Assembly (NCBI GenBank): GCA_950106755.1
Contig: OX467082.1
Location: 4,898,001 to 4,962,000 of the forward strand
Source: Climacium dendroides
Taxonomy: Eukaryota; Streptophyta; Bryopsida; Hypnales; Climaciaceae
Length of the DNA: 64,000 bases
Direction: 5' to 3'
Shown here: positions 1-12,879 of the stretch, one piece after another
Layout: every line of letters starts with the position of its first letter
Numbering within the stretch: position 1 is the first letter of the stretch
Program-made: the position numbers and the translations under genes
The notes under the pieces: generated by a model
What the model saw: the letters and a program-made list of their open reading frames with translations, nothing else
The model's database searches: none
What the model was told of the DNA's origin: nothing

Positions 1-59
1 CTTTGTAGTTTTTTTGGAAGAAGTGGCCCATCTTATTGACGAATAGTAGCGTGTATCAG

Positions 60-3000
60 GCTTGACGAGAGTGCATCTGCTGCAACTTTGGTATCTCCTC
101 CTTCAAACCTTCCAGAGAGTAATCGTGCTGAAGTCAAATCAAATACATCTGTGGACATGCCTGCAATGGTTCCTCAAGCAGTTCGTATCGACAAAGAATC
201 GCCTGGGTTACAAGACGCGAGAATTAAACAGGCTGAGGAGCGAATTGAAGACGAAAGGTCATTATCTTCTGGAAGTGAAACAGATAGAGAGAATGACGGT
301 AATCTCAATGCTGAAGTCCTCCCTCGCTTTCCATCTCAAGGTTTTTTTCTTTTTCTTTCGTTTCAAGTTGGTTGACGAGAATAGATTGTTGCAAAATTTG
401 ATTTCTGTGCTTTATGAGCCCTACCCATCATTTTGTTTTAGTTTCTCAGCTGCACATTTTCAGGATATTGCCGGGAATTTGAAATTGTGTCCTTTGTGAG
501 ACAGTGCAGTCAAAAAGATAACTGCCCATTCGTTTAACTTCAAGCGTACCCTTCTTGCAACAGGCAGTTTTGGATCGTTGTTAGAGACTCAAAGGAAAAG
601 TTTATCGATGAAGGATAGCAGCTTTGTATCGGCTAAAGATACCTCACCCGTGTCCAGTTTGCAAACGCCAGGTGCTTCAGCTTTGAGTAGTCTTGCATCA
701 ACTGGATCCAGCAACATCAACTCTCTGAGCACAGCGAAGAGCGCTCCGTCTGGTCTCGATCGAATACAGCAAACAGGATCTACTCCCCAACTTCCTGTGA
801 CTCTGACCAGGACTGTTTCTCAAGTGCAGTCTCCTAGCAGTCAGACCACAACATTTCCCCAGAGCACTCCTTTTCCCTCTCAATCGTCTAGTAGTCTCAA
901 ACATTCACAGTCTTCAGGCCCGAGCCTTTTTGGTCAGGCAGGAAATGACAAAGGCAGTGGTCAATTTACCTCATCCTTTCAGCCCTCTTCATCTTCCTCT
1001 CTATCATCTGCTCTATCTTCTGGCAGTCTTAGACCTCAACAATCATCTGGCTTTGGTTTATTTGGTCAAGCAGGAAATGACAAAGGTACCAGCAGTCAAT
1101 CTTCCTCATCCTTCCTGCCAATGGGTACTCCTGCCTCTCTATCCTCCGGTAGTCTTAGACCTCAACAATCATCTGGCTTTGGTTTATTTGGTCAAGCAGG
1201 AAACGACAAAGGTACCAGCAGTCAATCTTCCTCATCCTTCCTGCCAATGGGTACTCCTGCCTCTCTATCCTCCGGTAGTCTTAGACCTCAACAATCATCT
1301 GGCGTTGGCTTTGACAAACTCATAGCCAAAGCAGGTCATGACAAAGGTACGAGAACACCGACCTCAACCCAAAAACCGTCTCCTCTGGAACGAGGTCCTC
1401 AAACAGGACCGCAGAAGATCCCTGCAAGTGGGGCTAGAACGCTTGCTGTTACCTCAGCGAGGCAATCTGGTGTATCAGAACCAGAACAAGCGTTCATTGT
1501 TGAGTTGGAGAAGGTAAGCTTTGATTCTGGTATTGTGAGTCATTTTCCACTCTTGTGTAGATCCTCCTCCTTCTGGGATCCTATGTGCATCTTTTCGCGA
1601 AATCTTTGCATGGTGAAGTTGTTTGACGCAATTCGCGTCCTACCAAAATCCTGAATGAAAGTTATGCAGACATCCATGACTTGGAACCAACTTTCCGCTT
1701 CTATTTGTTGAATCTAAAAGCTTTACTCGATACTCACTTCCACGGGTATTCTATTTTGTAGATTAAAAAAATGGCTGATGAAGTGGACAACCTAATGGCT
1801 TACATTGAAGGAAGGGGTCAGAGGACTGCGTCCAATCAACCTCCTTGCTTTACAAAGCAGTCTCTTAACGAGCTTGAGTTGGGGATCCGGACTCTTGCTG
1901 ATAACTGCAAGACTGTGAAGGTCTGTTTTGTCAAATTTCAGCGTCTAACTCTTTGTGTCATTGTTTAGAGTTACTAATCCTCAAGTTGGGTATTTCACTA
2001 TTGCTTCTCCTTTCAAATCACAAAGGTTCTGTAGGTCTTATTTTTGGCCCTTCCGGTTTCTAGATAGTCTATTAATCTGCCAAAGGATATTACCTGTTTT
2101 ATTTGAAAATAAATGAATTGTATTCATCTTTTACTTGTTATCTTGCTGTAGGAGCGGGTTGAAGAAGAAAGACACAGTCTTAACAATCTGCGTGATGAAA
2201 ATTTGCAAGGTTAAATTCCGTGACTTTGTCAACTCTTTCATGTTCTTCACCCATTCCGTTCAAGTTATTTCTTTGATAAAGCACTTAGGACTCTGAGGGT
2301 TGTTTCAAATTGAAAATTTTAGGCTAGAGAATGTTCAATTATTGCATACTTGCTCTAAGCCTGTAGTAAGGTAATACCGATCGTCTTTTTTACACTCTGG
2401 GTTCTTATGATATAAAATTAGCAAGCAGTTATGGAAAGCTCACAACCACCAGGTAATGATGGAATGACCGAGCAGTCGATGCATGGCGACTCTATGTGCA
2501 AAGCTTAGCAGAGCAAGCTGCAGAAAATCGACACCAAGAGCTCTGGTGTCGACGTAAATTGACACCAGATCTAGACGTCAAACGAAAACGCGTAACAAAA
2601 TCAGAGCAGGTAGTTTTTAGCATACTCTGCTGAGTGTTTCCTCAACTTTCAAGAGATACTGCCCATCACAAGTAATTAAAAAGTGCTTGCAGATCGGTAT
2701 TTGTTGATATCGCCAACTATAACCTTCTAGATATCTTGAACTTCAGTGAATTCTGCTGATATTTTACAGTTAATCCTGTCTACGTTTGATGTGCTGCAGG
2801 CTTTGAAGCAGCAAATTGCGGCATTGGAAGAGCATGTTCACCACCTTGAACTTGATAACAGAAAGCGTGTTATTAGTCTGAAAGATGGAAAGAATAACCT
2901 CAACCGCCAGTCAAGCACGGGGTACGTATGCTCACTGTGTGTCGATGGGGTATGCTGCTTCACTGTAAATCACCACTATGATGGGCACAAGTATGGATGT

Positions 3001-6000
3001 TCTAGTCTACGCCTTGAGGTTACTATGATACCTTTGGCTAGCAGGAGAGTGAATTTCTTGAACTTGTTGCATATGTCACCTTCAAACAGATCTCTGATGC
3101 AATAGATAAGTTGACATGACATTTCATGTTTGCATTTGTCTAATCGTTATTTGTATTAATACTCCTATGCCGCTTTGTAATTCAAGGGGAAAAGTTGCAC
3201 AGTGGGCTTTGGTTCTACTTTTGAATCATTTGCAGAGGGTATTAGTTATTGATTTGATTGAGTATAATAGTGCACACGTCCATACAAGTTCGAGAGCATT
3301 TGAAAATCTTCATCCTCTGCCAGAGATTTACCAATTTTTGTGTTCATGAACAGGCGGAGTCAGTCTATACAAAATCTTTACAGCACAGTAAACGGACTTC
3401 TTTCCTCGGCAGATCGTCTTTCTCAACAGGTGTCTCAGCAAATGGAGGCGTTGAATATATCGGCACAACCACAAACATCCCAAAAAATAATGAAATCTGT
3501 TGGTCTGTCTTCGGAAGATACCCTCCATATGCAAAGTCGACCATCTTTCAGCAGAGCAGCCGCTAGCCCTCTTGCTCGGCAACAATCAATCCACTCTCCA
3601 GCTTTAAAGGCTGAGTTGGGGCTGCCTATACACACTACTCCACCAAGACGAACCATGCCCTCTGACTCTGGAGTTGGAGCTCCGTCAGTTACCAGGAGGA
3701 GAAGAGACTCTATGGATGGGGTATTGTGTCTTGCAACCTCGATTCGGAGTCTAGCTTTTAATTGAAAAGTCTTTAATTGACTATGAGCTTGTTATTAGTA
3801 CTCGGTCTTGCCCTATGATGCCCACGTCTTTTGACCTTGTGTTGTGCAATTTCTTCTTTGCGGTATGCTGAAATCATTGACTGGCAACCCTTGGTGGATG
3901 CTCGTGTATTTATTATCATATGCTGATCTCAGGTGGTTCGAATTTTCTGTTGTACGTTATTCTTCAAATATTTTTTTTTTTTTTTTGAGGGATTCTCACC
4001 TATGTGTACTCTGACAGGTTCAAAAAGCCTTAGCATTAGCAGGAGGAGCCTCTCCAAAGACAACGATTGAACGAGTCTCATACCACACTCCCTCTCAGCA
4101 GCCAAACCCTTCAAGTACTTCAAGCAATATGCTTGTCAAACATATCCGTCAAAGGTCTTTTCAGGTGCGTTTTGAAATTTTTTCCAAGTTCTATGACCTC
4201 CTACTAGGGGCGGTTGGAGCGGGAATGTCTTAATCTCTTTTGTACTCCGTATTGCTTTCCGGTTTTCAATAATAGTAGTGGAATCTACGTCTTCGTTGAA
4301 TTAGTTGCTTCTCAAGCTGTTGAGGAACAAAAGACATTTAAAGCCCCTAACTTTACTATCTCCCATTTCCTTGAAAATGTTTATGCTCAGTTACGATCCT
4401 CTAACATTTCAAAGCACTTTTTTGTTGATTTATGGTCTAATCTGCTACTCCATTTAAGTCGAAGAGATGGTAACTCTTGTTTCATTTTGTGAAATAGATG
4501 TTCATTTCCATTCAAGTTCCGCAGTCAAGCTTGAAAAGATCAGTTTCTTTTGCGTGCTTTACTTGTGTTATGTTACGATTCAAGTGGGATAGTTTGGATA
4601 ATAAATTGTGAGCATTCTCTTTTATTTTTGCAAGCAGGAGTCCTCCGAAGAGAGTTCCGCTCCTCCTCGACACGTGAGGCGGGTTTTATCAAGTCAGACA
4701 CGCTCAGCTACTTCGAGTCCTGCTCCGTCTCTATCTACTCCTGAAAATAGGGGCCCTTCCGTTTCTAGTGGATTCTCAGCAAATTCGGCCATCTCAAGCC
4801 TACAGGGTTCCCAGTCATCTGCTACCTTATTTGAACAACAGTCGGGAGACGGCCGACCTGATTCAAAGAGAGCATGTAAGATCTAATTCCTGAAATGAGT
4901 GAAATACTTTTTGGAATTCAGAAATGTCCTTTTGTTTGTAGGCAGGCAAGTTTCAGCAGAACATTGCTCTTCGATTGGACGTTTGTTCTTTACTTACTGA
5001 TATAAAGCTTAGCTGGTGTCGTTAGTGTATTTTTTGGGGCGGATCTTATTCAACCTATCTGGATTGCGGAATCCCCCCCCTGTTTGTTTTGCCGTTGTGT
5101 ATTTGTGTTTACAAGAAAATAGTTCTTATATACTTCTTTTTTTAATCTGGCAGCTCCAAGGAATGCATCATCGTTTGCTGAGAAGTCCGTACCAACAATC
5201 GCCTCAAGGTTTGGACCACCACCTGGAAGGACGACAACAACCCAAACCACGGCTCTAAGTTCAAGCTCCAATGCTGCCAGTGGATCCCTATTTCCTTCCC
5301 TATCTAATGCTCCGTCACCGAGTGTATTCAAGTTTACGATCAACAATCCTCCTAACGCTGCATCGTCATTCTCTTTTGCTACACCATCAGCGACAAAACC
5401 GGCTGTTCCGTTAGAACCTTCAGGAAAGCCAGCAAGCAACATGGGCACAACAGAGACTTTTCTTGCAGGTTCAAGTACAAAATTTCCAAGTTCCCCAAGC
5501 CCTGTTTTTGGCTCTGCTGGGTCCACTACTATGAGTGGAAGTATGTCTACCACAAAGCTGGCCATTGAGAGTACAAAGTTTGGCGTCGATCCCAATTCGA
5601 CGTTCTTAGTGGACAGTGGGAAGGATGAGAGACCTGGTTTTGGATTCAAGGCTGCCTCATTCGGAACTCCTTCATTTGGTACTCCCTCCTTTTCCTCCAG
5701 CTCATTTTCTCGATCGTCATTGACTGGGCCAATTCAAGACGCAACTACTCCGTCCCCAAATTCCTTCACCCTTAGTGCTCCCACGACTAGAGTGCCGGGT
5801 TCACGGGAAGGTGATACTGGCTCTCATAAAAATGACGCGAAGCAGGCTCTGCCACTCACACCTGCTGCTCAGACTATTTCCAATCAGAGTACTGTAGGCA
5901 AGGCAACTGGTAATCCAGAACTTTCTTCTAATACGACTGTAAACCAAACAATTCCCACTCCATCTTCAGTTGCACCTTCCTCTGCTGCGAAGTCTACATT

Positions 6001-7519
6001 ATTTGGCACTCAGGCAAGTACTACCGTTGCTGCGCCATCAAATCTATTGGCATCTCAAGCTCAAGGTGGCCTGCCACCATCATCGCTAAATGTACCTGCT
6101 TCCACTCCGAACCTCAAGACTACATCATCGCCTGTGGGAAATATGCTGTTCGCACCAACTTCCTCACCTAGTACAACCCCATCTTCAAGTTCCCAGACGC
6201 CATTTGTTTTCCCTGCTGCAAGCACCCCAGCGGCTACCTTCAGTGTGCCACCGATTACGACTCCTGACACTGATGAGGAAGACATGGACGAAGAACAGGT
6301 GGCTGGAGGGACAACTTCTCTAGGAGGGTTTAATCTTGGAGGTTTAGGGCTAGGGTCATCAACTCCTGCTCCCTCTCAAGCTCCGAAGACCAATCTATTT
6401 GGAAATCTTGCCCCATTTGGAACTCAATCAACTTCTTCAGCATTTGGTACTCAACAGACTGCCTCGGTATTCGGCACTCAACCGACTTCTTCAGCATTCA
6501 GCACTCAACCAAGCTCTTCAGCATTTGGGACGCAACCAACCTCTTCAGTATTTGGTACTCAACCAACCTCTTCAGCGTTTGGTAAAGGACCAACATCTTC
6601 AGCATTTGGTACTTCATCACCCCAGGGTCAACTTTTCAGGCCACCATCATTCAGCTTGCCGTCTGCTCAGTCACCTCCACAGTCGAGTGGAGGATTTGGT
6701 TTCGGGAACCCTTCACCGTCACAGTCTGGAGCTAGTCCATTTGGATCAGCCTTCGGAAGTACAACAGCCAACCCTCCTGGCGGCAGCCCTTTTGGCCCAA
6801 CCCCTGGAGGGACTACTCCAGCGTTTGGAAGTCCTGGACAGCCTGGAGCAGGTGGTTTTGGGCAGCCATCTCAGCTTGGACCTGGGCAGCAAGCCTTGGG
6901 AAGTGCGCTGGGGACATTTGGTCAAACAAGACAAATGGGATTTGGGTCGACAACCCCGTTTGGTTCTACGCCAAGTTCAGGGTTCGGTAGTGCTGCATCA
7001 GGAGGAGGTTTCCCTAGTGCTGGCATGGGAGGTGGTTTTGCGAATGCTGGCAGTGGAGGGTTTGCTAGTGCTTCAACTGGAGGTGGTTTTGCTGGTGCTG
7101 CCACGGGGGGAGGTTTTGCGGGAGCAGCGGGAGCATCTGGAGGTGGTTAGTTCTTTGCTTCAGACCTTATTCAATTTTATGAAAGTGCTCCATGTGGATC
7201 TTAGAAACCACCACACCTATTTTGGGTTTGGTGCATTGAAATTTTTTAGCTTGTTTTCTTTAGTCAGACTTGCTGTGAACAATCTAGAAAGAATATTGTA
7301 TTAAATTGCTATCCGATTATTTAGGATTAGAAATTTCAATTGCAACTTTTGTCAATGACTCTTTGATTTACAGGTTTTTCTGGCGTCACTGGAGGTGGAG
7401 GTTTTCAAGCCTTTGGAGGGAATTCAATTGGGAGTGGGGGTTTTGGAGGGGCAGGACAATCCGCTTTTGGTACCACAAGTCCTCCAGTTCAAAGCCTCTT
7501 CACTCAAATGAGAAAGTAG
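60..7519 (+). CDS. NUP214: NUP214-like FG nucleoporin, 3' part (5' truncated by window)
   Basis: Cytoplasmic-side nuclear pore protein. Exons I join in phase: 60-340, 564-1513, 1762-1920, 2152-2209, 2473-2609, 2800-2921, 3354-3720, 4018-4164, 4638-4875, 5154-7145, 7374-7519 (TAG). They give about 1531 residues with no internal stop. Ser-rich and FG-containing sequence comes first (564-1513), including a 42-residue tandem repeat. A heptad-rich, likely coiled-coil block follows (1762-2921; motifs ELWCRRKLTPDLDVKRKR and ALKQQIAALEEHVHHLEL), which I recall as typical of plant NUP214. A long FG domain follows (5154-7519) with more than 20 FG dipeptides, an acidic patch (DTDEEDMDEEQ near 6270-6300) and a Gly-rich tail. 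The N-terminal beta-propeller should lie upstream of base 1. FG domains of this kind bind transport receptors. NUP98- or NUP62-type proteins are less likely because of the coiled-coil/FG order. The first exon's acceptor (CAG at 57-59) is inferred from an in-frame stop just upstream. Confidence 0.8.
1025..1300 (+). repeat. 126-bp in-frame tandem repeat in the NUP214 FG region
   Basis: The string AGTCTTAGACCTCAACAATC recurs at about 1025, 1151 and 1277, a period of 126 bp (42 codons). The two complete units are nearly identical at the DNA level and encode SGFGLFGQAGNDKG followed by a Ser-rich linker. A diverged earlier unit lies at about 915-975. The near identity suggests recent expansion that kept the reading frame. 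Confidence 0.85.
6412..6621 (+). repeat. 27-bp FG tandem repeats (FGTQPTSSA unit)
   Basis: About eight consecutive 9-residue units of the form FGTQPTSSA are encoded here inside the terminal FG domain of the NUP214-like gene. Individual units vary by a few residues, for example FSTQPSSSA and FGKGPTSSA. Expansion in multiples of three bases keeps the frame. Confidence 0.85.
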
Positions 7520-10131
7520 CATCATGTGGTTTGTAGTCATTTACTGCCTGGTTTTTGATATATTAGTACAAGGAACAAACGAGTGCATTGCATTTGTGAT
7601 TCTATTACCATTAATTTTGTGCGGCTTGAATATTCTCAACAAGGAGGAGGATATTCAAAGGCTTCTTCGATACGTGGTGCTGTCAATTGGGCAATGTTGA
7701 TACTTCATGCTCACATGATTTACAATTGAATACGGTGTTTTCAATTCGCTACTGACATCATTAGATTGTGTTTAGCAATGACGATGTAACCTTTGTCCAC
7801 ATTTTTACCTGTTCTCATAACTTTCAAAAGTCCTTACATCCTTCCTCACAAAAAGTTTTCCAACAGTACTAAAATTGAAGGTAGGGAAATCATGGGTTCT
7901 TATATCTCAATGTATCAAATAAAAAATAAACAAACAAACAATCAAAGGTATAGAAGACTAGTGCAAGAGCCAAAATAAAAGTAAAAATAATTTTTTAATT
8001 TGTAAAAACTTTGAAATTTAATAACTTTCATAGCATAATATGAGAGGTTGTGTTCTTGGTACAAGTAAAAAGCTTTATGCACAAGTGCTTTGTTTTGTAG
8101 TATTGGACATGCGATGTGAAAGTTATGATTTTCTAAAAATAAAAAGATTAATTTGGAAAAACTAAATTTGAAAAATTAAATTAAATTTGAAAATTTGAAA
8201 AAATCCAAATGTCACAAAATTGGTACAAATAGAAAACTCTATGCGCAAGGGAATGCAAGGGTTTTGTTTGTTGGCAAGGGTTTTGTTTGTTGGCCTTTGG
8301 ACATGTGATTGATTTAATTAAATTTTTTTGAATTCATAATAACTTTAAAATTTCATAACTTTCACATTGTAGGTTTAAATACCACAAAACAAGAATGTTG
8401 CCAAATGCCTCATGGTTTCTTAGATCTTAGCATATCAAACAAAACAAAACAAACAACCTAACTTAAGGTATAGATGCTTGACAAATAATCAAATTAGAAA
8501 CATATAATTCATTGAGACAAGGAATGTTTTGAGTGAAAACTCTTCTTATCAATATAATCTTTTCACAATAATTAATATTTTGAATACAAATTGTTCAAGA
8601 TACTAAATGTGAAAGGCAAAGTGCTCCATTTTTCAAGAAATGGATGATTGATATATGACAATTGCATAAAAATATCAAGATTTTAAAATTAAAAATGCTT
8701 AGTTAGTACAACTTTGCAACATGGTTCAAATCAAGTTCAATATGTTGATTTCATCCATATCTATAACATAGGTATCTTATAACCACAGAAAGTACCTATA
8801 GCATAGTTACTTCTTAAGGCACTTACAATATAGGCATCCTATAACTGTAGAAGGTCCTATGAGAGCAGAATGAATGTGTTTGCCTAGTTTGCTTGAATTA
8901 GTGGTGGATTTCTTGCAAAACCATTCTCTATGTTGTCAGCCAGCAAGGCAATAGTGACATACTTTCTTCTATAGGTTAATGCTGGGAAGGCCAATTACAT
9001 CAATAAATAATTTAATACTGTATAGCTTAAGTGGCCATAATGTTACCAAATCTATCTGGTTTCTAAAGTAGTAGAGTCCATTTGATGAATCTCTTTGTCC
9101 TAAGGCAATGACATGATCATATTTATCTAGAATCCAACATTGTTGATTTGAAAAAATAACCCAATGGCCAAATTAGAAATAGTGTGAACAAAAATTAAAT
9201 TCTTCATATGATGAACATACTTAACAAATTTAATTCAGTTTCTCCACAATCAATTTCATAGTAGTTGTGTGGGATCCTTTCACAAGATGAAATTCTCTTC
9301 TTTTAGTTTTGATCTCACTAATCTCTACATTGAAGAAGCTAGGGTGATGATATGATTTTTGATAGTTAGCAACTACATGCCTTGAAGCTCTACTATCTAG
9401 ATACTAAAGGTTTGTTATCCCAATAGTAATATTAATTGTAACACTGTTGCACCAATTGTGAATCCAAGAATTTTGCAAAATTTGTACCTTTTGGTGTTAT
9501 TCCTTTTATAAAAGAGTTGAGGTTGATATTATGCTAAAAATGTATCAAGTTTAAATTAATGGGCATTGAAACACTAATATATACACATACATGAAATCAA
9601 TTACTAAAATTCCTAATGAACTTTGTCAACTGATAATTCTAGATTGAATGAATGTATGTACAATATAATTGTGAGGTGAGCATTATCTTCCACACATAGT
9701 TGTTGGATTAGGTGCCATTTGAATTGTATGAAAGACAACTCGTACATTTATTGCATAGTTGCAAACATTTGATAGTTTTATGCATTTAAGTATCAATTTT
9801 CATTCAAGACTTTCATCTACAAATTTCACATGATTGTAGATTTGTAAACTTATGTATGAAAACATTATTAATCACATATGCTATAGGATTTATACAAGGC
9901 ATATAATTGTTTATTAATGACAATGTATAAAAGACTAAAGTTAGATGTGTAAATCTTTACAATGATGTTAAGAAAATTAAGACTCCATATTACATATAGT
10001 GTTTCAACCCTTTACTACTTGGATAACTTAAACATTTCAGTGTGTATGATTTGGGAAAGTCATACAGTATCTGATTAAGAATGCCAAAAAAAATCCTATT
10101 TTTTTTCCTAAAATTAATCTTTTATTGAATA
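7520..10131. other. AT-rich spacer, no gene seen
   Basis: No open frame here looks like a protein family. Low-complexity A/T runs dominate. Two diverged segments (about 7880-7975 and 8395-8480) share an order of words (catggtttcttagat-like, then aaacaaacaa, then aaggtatagatg-like), suggesting an old duplication of roughly 500 bp. The start should hold the 3' UTR of the nucleoporin gene. Confidence 0.5.
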
Positions 10132-10990
10132 CTAGCAGAACTTGGCGCTTGCTATGCTACGCATTCACCATTAGAATTTCATTAGAATTTTTATGTAATA
10201 GATAGAATGCAAAGTAAGAATTTCAATAAATCTTCAAATAAAAATTACTAAAATCTTCATATAATTTTTAAATATAAATAAGCATATACTGAAATAAACA
10301 ATAGAAATCTAATGAATGATGAATGAAATACATGCAATGATGAATACAGTAAAAAATACATATGCATTAGAATGCATTAGAAATTTGACTCAATTGTTAT
10401 AAACAATGGCAATCCAAATAGAGGAAAAATTTGTAAATCTCAAAAGCTTTGTGAATAAGTTAATTGTTGTGAAATCCAAAATCAGTTCAATCTTATAAAT
10501 TTCTCAAATCATTTGGTAGTAGCAATAGAAAATTGAAATCAGAAGCTCAAAGCTCATAAAAGCACAAAATCATAGAAATGCAAAAGAAGTATAAAGCCAA
10601 GGAAAGCAATGGAATTGCTACCTTTATAATATCACCATATTGATCCTCTTTAATATCACCTCAATTGCAACGACTATGTTATTTTTATAACATCACCCTT
10701 TGTAAAAAGTGATATTATAGAGGTGATTGTGAACTGCTACTCTATTTATGTAATATCACATTGTGTGAAAATACGATTTCTATGTATGCATGATTGGAAT
10801 TTTTTTTATAAAATACTTAAAATAATTTTTTTGAAGACTTGTGGAAATCATTATCATGCATTCTATTCAAATATATCAAAATTTTACTAATATGTGATAT
10901 AATGAATGCGTAGCATAGCAAGCACGGGCCCTTAGTATTAATGGTAGCATTTGTGATATTATAGAGGGAGGTATGATTTTAGTAGTATGA
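10132..10990 (-). mobile_element. Helitron-like non-autonomous element, copy 1
   Basis: Read on the minus strand, the element starts TCATACTACTAAAATCAT and ends in CTAG followed by T. This matches the 5'-TC...CTRR-3' ends and T-flanked 3' side known for Helitrons. Near the 3' end is the small palindrome ATGCGTAGCAT. A sequence complementary to the 3' subterminal region (plus strand GAATGCGTAGCATAGCAAGC, about 10905-10924) lies about 65 bp inside the 5' end. Length is 859 bp, with no coding capacity. Its 5' end abuts the CTAG of copy 2 with no gap. Confidence 0.7.
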
Positions 10991-11858
10991 CTAGTGGTTG
11001 GCGCTTGCTATGCTACGCATTCATCATTAGAATTTTATTAGAATTTTTATGTATTAGATAGAATGTTGAACAAAAATTTCAATAAATCTTCAAATAAAAA
11101 TTACTAAAATATTTGTAATATTTTTTTTATAAGTAAGCATATATTGAAATGTATAATAGAAATTTATTGAATAATGAATGAAATATATACAATGGTGAAT
11201 ACTGTAAAAGATACACATTTATTGTAATGCATTCAAAATTTGACTCAATTGTTACAAACAATGGCAACCCAAAAACTTAATGGATTGAAAAGAAAAATTT
11301 GTAAATCTCAAAAACTTCGTGAACAACTTAATTGTTGTGAAATCCAAAATTGCTTCAATTGAATAAATTTCTCAAATCATCTAGTAGTAGCAATAGAATT
11401 TTGAAATCATAAAAGCTCAAAGCTCACAAAAGTACAAAATCATAGAAGTGCAAAGAAGTATAAAGCCAAGAAAAGCAATGGAATTGCTACCTCTATAATA
11501 TCACCCTATGGATTCTCTTTAATATCACCTCAATTGCAATGACTACATTATTTCTATAATACCACCCTTTGTAAAAGTGATATTACATAGGTGAATGTAA
11601 ACTACTATTCTATTTCTGTAATATAACATTGTGTGAAAATATGATTTCTATGTATGCATGATTGAAAATATTTTTACAAAATATTAAAAATAATTATTTT
11701 AAAGACATATTGAAATCATTATCATACATTCTATTCAAATATATCAAAATTTTACTAATATGTGATACAATGAATGCGTAGCATAGCAAGTATAAGCCTT
11801 TAGTATTAATGGTAGCATTTGTGATATTACAGAGGGGCTTATGATTTTAGTAGTATGA
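10991..11858 (-). mobile_element. Helitron-like non-autonomous element, copy 2
   Basis: Same termini as copy 1 on the minus strand: 5' TCATACTACTAAAATCAT, preceded by A as expected for AT insertion, and 3' CTAG. Length is 868 bp. The CTAG is followed immediately by the TCATAC start of copy 1, giving a head-to-tail tandem. The interior matches copy 1 through most of its length, with scattered substitutions and small indels. Confidence 0.7.
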
Positions 11859-11884
11859 TGATAGATAAACACAATTGTGTTGGA

Positions 11885-11908
11885 ACTTGGAGTTAGATAA
11901 CTCCAAGT
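11885..11908. repeat. 10-bp perfect hairpin between Helitron-like copies
   Basis: The arm ACTTGGAGTT (11885-11894), a 4-nt loop AGAT and the arm AACTCCAAGT (11899-11908) form a perfect stem-loop. It lies in the 146-bp non-element spacer between copies 2 and 3 (11859-12004). No function is evident. Confidence 0.6.
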
Positions 11909-12004
11909 CGAAGAGGAAGATTTGGAAAAGAGATGATTGGATAAGATATGATTTTATAGGATATAATTGGAGAAGGTAACTAGGACTTTTATCTTAGTGG
12001 ATGA

Positions 12005-12879
12005 CTAGCGTTTGGCATTTGCTATGCTACGCATTCATCATTAGAATTTTATAAGAATTTTTATGTATTAGATAGAATGAAGAACAAAAATTTCAATAAA
12101 TCTTCAAATCATACTACTAAATTACTAAAATCTTTGTATAAATTTTTTTTATAAGTAAGCATATATTGAAATGTACAATAGAAATTTATTGAATGATGAA
12201 TGAAATATATGCAATGGTAAATACTGTAAAAGATACACATATATTAGAATGCATTAGGAATTTGACTTCATTGTTACAAAAAATGGCAACCCAAATTGAA
12301 AAATTGAAAAGAAAAACTTATAAATCTCAAAAACTTTGTGAACAACTTAATTGTTATGGAATCCAAAATCGCTTCAATTGAATAAATTTCTCAAAATCAT
12401 TTGGTAATAGCAATAGAAAATTGAAATCATGAAAGCTCAAAGCTTACGAAAGCACAAAATCATAGAAGTGCAAAGAAATGTAAAGCTAAGAGAAGCAATG
12501 GATTTGCTACTTCTATAATATCATCCTATGGATCCTCTTTAATATCACCTTAATTGCAACAACTATATTATTTCTATAATATCATCCTTTGTAAAAAGTG
12601 ATATTATAGATGTGATTGTGAATTGCTACTCTATTTATATAATATCACATTGTGTGAAAATATAATTTTTATGTATGCATGATTGAAAATATTTTTATAA
12701 AATAATTAAAATAATTATTTTAAGGACTTATCGAAATCATTATCATGCATTCTATTCAAATATATCAAATTTTTACGAATATGTGATACAATGAATGCAT
12801 AGCATAGCAAGCACGAGCCCCTAGTATTAATGGTAGCATTTGTGATATTACAGAGGGACTTATGATTTTAGTAGTATGA
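12005..12879 (-). mobile_element. Helitron-like non-autonomous element, copy 3
   Basis: Minus-strand 5' TCATACTACTAAAATCAT and 3' GCCAAACGCTAG followed by T. Length is 875 bp. It shares the interior of copies 1 and 2, including the inverted copy of the 3' subterminal sequence near its 5' end (plus strand near 12791-12811). The base before the 5' TC is T instead of the expected A, so the flank may be mutated. Confidence 0.68.

Noticed and set aside
6399..7304. Long plus-strand frame overlapping the FG domain
   Set aside because: Shadow frame of the repetitive FG coding region; Leu/Val/His-rich and lacking domain features.
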